A stretch of DNA of 64,000 nucleotides from Brevirhabdus pacifica. Its GTDB lineage: Bacteria > Pseudomonadota > Alphaproteobacteria > Rhodobacterales > Rhodobacteraceae. Both the position numbers and the translations under genes were made by a program. The notes under the pieces were generated by a model. That model searched no databases. It saw only the letters and a program-made list of their open reading frames with translations, and was not told the origin of the DNA. Shown here in pieces: positions 61,995-64,000 of this stretch. The stretch spans positions 1,364,001 to 1,428,000 of the forward strand of contig NZ_PGFI01000011.1 of NCBI RefSeq assembly GCF_002797755.1, in the 5' to 3' direction. Numbering within the stretch: the stretch's first letter is position 1; each line of letters begins with the position of its first letter.

Positions 61995-62936
61995 ATGACC
62001 GGCACTGCATCCAGCCAAATGCGTTCGGCCTACGTGGCCGAAACCACCGCGGGCACGATTCCCGCCCTCCCCGGATTCACCACCCTGCACCAACCGGCGC
62101 GGATGACCGCAGCGGTGGAGCCGATTTCCGGCCGGTCCCTTGTCGCCAGCGGCGCCCGCATGGGCCACGGCATCCAGGGGATCAGCGTGTCGGGATCGCT
62201 GGAAAGCCCGCTGATCTACGGCGTCTACGACACGCTTCTGGCAACCCTCCTTCAAGGCTCGTGGGCGACCAACGTGCTGAAGGACGGCAAGGCCGTTTCC
62301 ACCGTCGCCATCGAGAACACGCTTCCGGCTGGCGTGGGCGGCACCTCGACCATGCTGCGGTTCCGGGGCGTGGAGGCGACCGGCGGCACCCTATCCCTGC
62401 AATCGAAGTCGGCGGCGCAGCTGTCCCTGACGCTGGCGGGCATGGGGTCCGACGACGCGACCACGACAGCCATCACGGGTGCTACCTATACCGACCCGAC
62501 CGAGGCCGACCCCCTGTCCAGCGGGACGGATGTCGGAACCATCGCCTTCTCGGGCTATACGCTCGACTGCATGCAGGCGCTGGAAATTGCGCTGACCTAC
62601 GAGAGCCGGGAGCCGCAAAACCAGATCGGGTCGGATGACCTGTGCGGGCACACGCGGGGCGACCTGCTGCCCGAGCTGACGGCAAACATCCTGATCGAGG
62701 GAAACTTCCTCGCGATCTACAACGCCATCCGGTCGCGGACCCACGCGGCGTTCTCCGTCACCGTCCCGCTCGGCTCCGTGTCGGGGGAGAAATACACGAT
62801 GGTCTTCCCGTCCTGTCACTTCGGCATGGGCGAGATCGACACATCCGGTGCGCAGGCGCTCCAGAAGGTGACGATCCTGCCCCAGTACGACACCACCGAG
62901 GACGCCGTGGTCAAGATCACGCGGGCCGTCGCATGA
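61995..62936 (+). CDS. major tail tube protein
   Basis: 313 residues, beta-rich: SQMRSAYVAETTAGTIPALP at the start, VSGSLESPLIYGVYDTLLAT, and IGSDDLCGHTRGDLLPELTA are typical of long siphovirus tail-tube proteins with two similar halves. AAGGAGG precedes ATG 61995. Confidence 0.82.
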   Translation: MTGTASSQMRSAYVAETTAGTIPALPGFTTLHQPARMTAAVEPISGRSLVASGARMGHGIQGISVSGSLESPLIYGVYDTLLATLLQGSWATNVLKDGKAVSTVAIENTLPAGVGGTSTMLRFRGVEATGGTLSLQSKSAAQLSLTLAGMGSDDATTTAITGATYTDPTEADPLSSGTDVGTIAFSGYTLDCMQALEIALTYESREPQNQIGSDDLCGHTRGDLLPELTANILIEGNFLAIYNAIRSRTHAAFSVTVPLGSVSGEKYTMVFPSCHFGMGEIDTSGAQALQKVTILPQYDTTEDAVVKITRAVA

Positions 62937-63058
62937 TCGCCCTGAAACGCTTCGTCGGCGTGATTGACGGCAAGGAGCGCCGGTTCGAGAAGGGCGACAA
63001 GATCACCAAGGCCGAAGCCGAGGCGATGGATCTCGTCAGGAAGGGGCTGGCGAAATGA
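62933..63058 (+). CDS. small phage tail-region protein, 41 aa
   Basis: Starts and ends in ATGA overlaps with flanking tail genes. Sequence MIALKRFVGVIDGKERRFEK then KAEAEAMDLVRKGLAK resembles the short C-terminal modules often found between tail tube and chaperone genes. Function unknown. Confidence 0.65.
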   Translation: MIALKRFVGVIDGKERRFEKGDKITKAEAEAMDLVRKGLAK

Positions 63059-63519
63059 AGCTGAACCAACGCGAACTGCCGCTGGTCAACTTCCGCCGCG
63101 TCCTGCCCGAATTCCTCGGCCCCGGCGGCGAGTGCTTTCTGGAGGTGGATGCGCGGCCCGGCGGGTCGATCAACCCGGCCTATATCGCAGGCGCCGAAGC
63201 GTTGATGCTTCGCGGCAGCGTGGCGCAGCGGCGTCTGGAGCGCGAGACCGACGACGAGGCCTATGTTTCGCAGGGCTACAAGGCGGCGCAGGAAATCACC
63301 CTCGAACGGCTTGGCCTGCTCTATGACGCCTGCGTGATCGAGTGGCGCACCAACATCCAGGACGACGGCAAGGATCTGGTCTGCGACCGGGCCAACTTCC
63401 TCGCCCTGTGCGAAGCGCGGGTGCCCGAGATCGCGGAAGCCGTGGCCGACCTTGAGGGGGCGTTGGTCGAAGCAGCCGATGATGTGGATGCATCGGACAA
63501 GGCCACGGAAAAAAACTGA
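63055..63519 (+). CDS. tail assembly chaperone (gpG-like)
   Basis: 154 residues: LPLVNFRRVLPEFLGPGGEC, YKAAQEITLERLGLLYDACV, acidic C-terminus. Located between tail tube and tape measure, as lambda G. Ends at A-AAA-AAC-TGA, a slippery heptamer allowing a -1 shift into the overlapping frame and a longer gpGT-like product. Confidence 0.8.
   Translation: MKLNQRELPLVNFRRVLPEFLGPGGECFLEVDARPGGSINPAYIAGAEALMLRGSVAQRRLERETDDEAYVSQGYKAAQEITLERLGLLYDACVIEWRTNIQDDGKDLVCDRANFLALCEARVPEIAEAVADLEGALVEAADDVDASDKATEKN
63508..63516 (+). other. -1 frameshift slippery site A-AAA-AAC
   Basis: In frame the codons read GAA AAA AAC TGA. The heptamer A AAA AAC (63510-63516) permits both tRNAs to slip back one base, after which translation continues CTG ATC GCG into the 63516-63812 frame. 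Position at the end of the G-like gene matches the programmed shift of tailed phages. Confidence 0.75.
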
Positions 63520-63812
63520 TCGCGGCCCTTGAGTTTTCGCTGACCTATTCCGCCGACGAGCTGGAGTATCTGCGAAACAAGGGGGCCGTGATCGAAGCGC
63601 CAGACCCCGGCAATTGGCTGGCTTGGCGGGCTTTCAACATGCTCCGAGGCTCAAGAGGTCTGGGCGCGACCATACCATTTTCAGAGATCGCGGCGAATTG
63701 CGACTTCTTCGGGCTGACCTGCCCGGTGCAGCGGCAACGCCATGTGCGGTTCATCGTGGCTCTGGATAACGCGGAGGCGGCATATCATGGCAAATCTTCG
63801 CCTCAACCTTGA
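63516..63812 (+). CDS. frameshift extension of tail chaperone (gpT-like)
   Basis: 98 codons reached by the -1 shift, giving a total fusion of about 252 residues. Contains LEFSLTYSADELEYLRNKGA and PFSEIAANCDFFGLTCPVQR. Apart from an internal GTG at 63588 it has no start codon with a ribosome site, which supports expression by frameshifting only. Overlaps the tape-measure start by 26 bases. Confidence 0.72.
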   Translation: MIAALEFSLTYSADELEYLRNKGAVIEAPDPGNWLAWRAFNMLRGSRGLGATIPFSEIAANCDFFGLTCPVQRQRHVRFIVALDNAEAAYHGKSSPQP

Positions 63813-64000
63813 CCCGAGGCCCCTTGAAACGGGCGCCGACCGCGCGGAGCGGTCGCTGGAAGGGGTCAAGACCAGCGCATTTCGTGCCGAGAGCGCTGTG
63901 GAGCGCCTGGGGCGGGGCGTCAGGCGCGGTTCGCGGCGGTTGAGCGAGGGAACCAGCGTCAATCGCAACTTCGGACGCAGCGTCCAGAACGTGTCGTTCC
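63787..64000 (+). CDS. tape measure protein (partial, N-terminus)
   Basis: First 71 codons before the right edge: MANLRLNLDPRPLETGADRA then Arg/Ser-rich helical sequence (AESAVERLGRGVRRGSRRLS). The place after the chaperone frameshift pair is that of the tape-measure gene, which sets tail length. The remainder lies outside the window. Confidence 0.75.
   Translation, partial: MANLRLNLDPRPLETGADRAERSLEGVKTSAFRAESAVERLGRGVRRGSRRLSEGTSVNRNFGRSVQNVSF

Larger units (their letters stand above)
36371..64000. mobile_element. temperate siphovirus-like prophage (left part)
   Basis: Continuous phage gene content from integrase at the tRNA junction to the tape-measure gene cut by the right edge. The modules occur in lambda order: int/xis and leftward recombination operon, two operator regions, cI/cro, replication, a terminator, terminase, head, tail. 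All reading frames appear intact apart from the ssb stump, so nothing visible here suggests a decayed prophage. Confidence 0.95.

Noticed and set aside
36371-64000. Gene transfer agent cluster, expected in Rhodobacteraceae
   Set aside because: Integrase, cI/cro, RusA, P22-like coat and tRNA insertion indicate a true temperate prophage, and the head gene set differs from the known GTA order.

Overview
The first 36.3 kb is an alphaproteobacterial chromosome, almost certainly of the Rhodobacteraceae. The evidence is high GC, ATGA-type operon overlaps, a SciP (DUF1153) gene directly upstream of the cell-cycle regulator ctrA, LpxI instead of LpxH, TrmFO, a Usg-family gene and GluQRS. The remaining 27.6 kb is the left part of a temperate siphovirus-like prophage inserted at the 3' end of a tRNA-Leu(CAA) gene. 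It runs off the right edge inside the tape-measure gene.

Chromosome (1-36310): a DUF1206 membrane protein (cut by the left edge) and a Tat-exported family-5 solute-binding protein; miaA; then the conserved envelope/translation cluster pyrH-frr-uppS-cdsA-dxr-rseP-bamA-ompH-fabZ-lpxA-lpxI-lpxB, which supplies isoprenoid and phospholipid precursors, outer-membrane protein assembly and lipid A; mnmA; sciP-ctrA; ligA-recG; a NifU/IscU-like protein, hisI, gluQRS-trmFO; a divergent Lrp/LysE exporter pair; two tandem paralogous LysR regulators behind gyrA; usg, dsbB-like, a YqaA/VTT membrane protein and a YpfJ-type metallopeptidase.

Prophage (about 36371 to beyond 64000) is lambda-like in plan. A leftward early operon (43569 down to 36496) carries many small genes, Gp157, Bet recombinase, a NinB-like protein, HNH, a methyltransferase-like protein, an excisionase-like protein and integrase. 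Its promoter region holds two copies of an 18-bp operator (ATACTAG-N4-CTAGTAT type). The same operator occurs twice between a cI-like repressor and a cro-like gene. Between the two control regions lie a rightward alarmone-synthetase-like (RelA/SpoT) gene and a leftward set of three small membrane/coiled-coil genes downstream of cI, in a rexAB-like position. The rightward early operon has a CII-position protein, RusA, an O-like winged-helix gene containing 23-bp DNA iterons (candidate origin), a stand-alone DnaA domain IV protein, a GapR-family protein and ssb. A C(UUCG)G terminator ends the early region. Late genes follow: terminase, DUF4055 portal, an HslV-like Ntn protein, MuF, scaffold, P22-like coat, connectors, tail tube, tail chaperones with an A-AAA-AAC frameshift signal, and the tape measure.

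Most notable: (i) ssb has been invaded by an HNH-NUMOD1 homing endonuclease that left a 48-codon stump of the old gene and supplied a recoded, AT-richer replacement 5' exon; (ii) the prophage RelA/SpoT gene sits on copies of the phage repressor operator; (iii) iterons lie inside the replication gene at a period that is not a multiple of three; (iv) the phage carries mimics of two host chromosome-binding proteins (DnaA domain IV and GapR).
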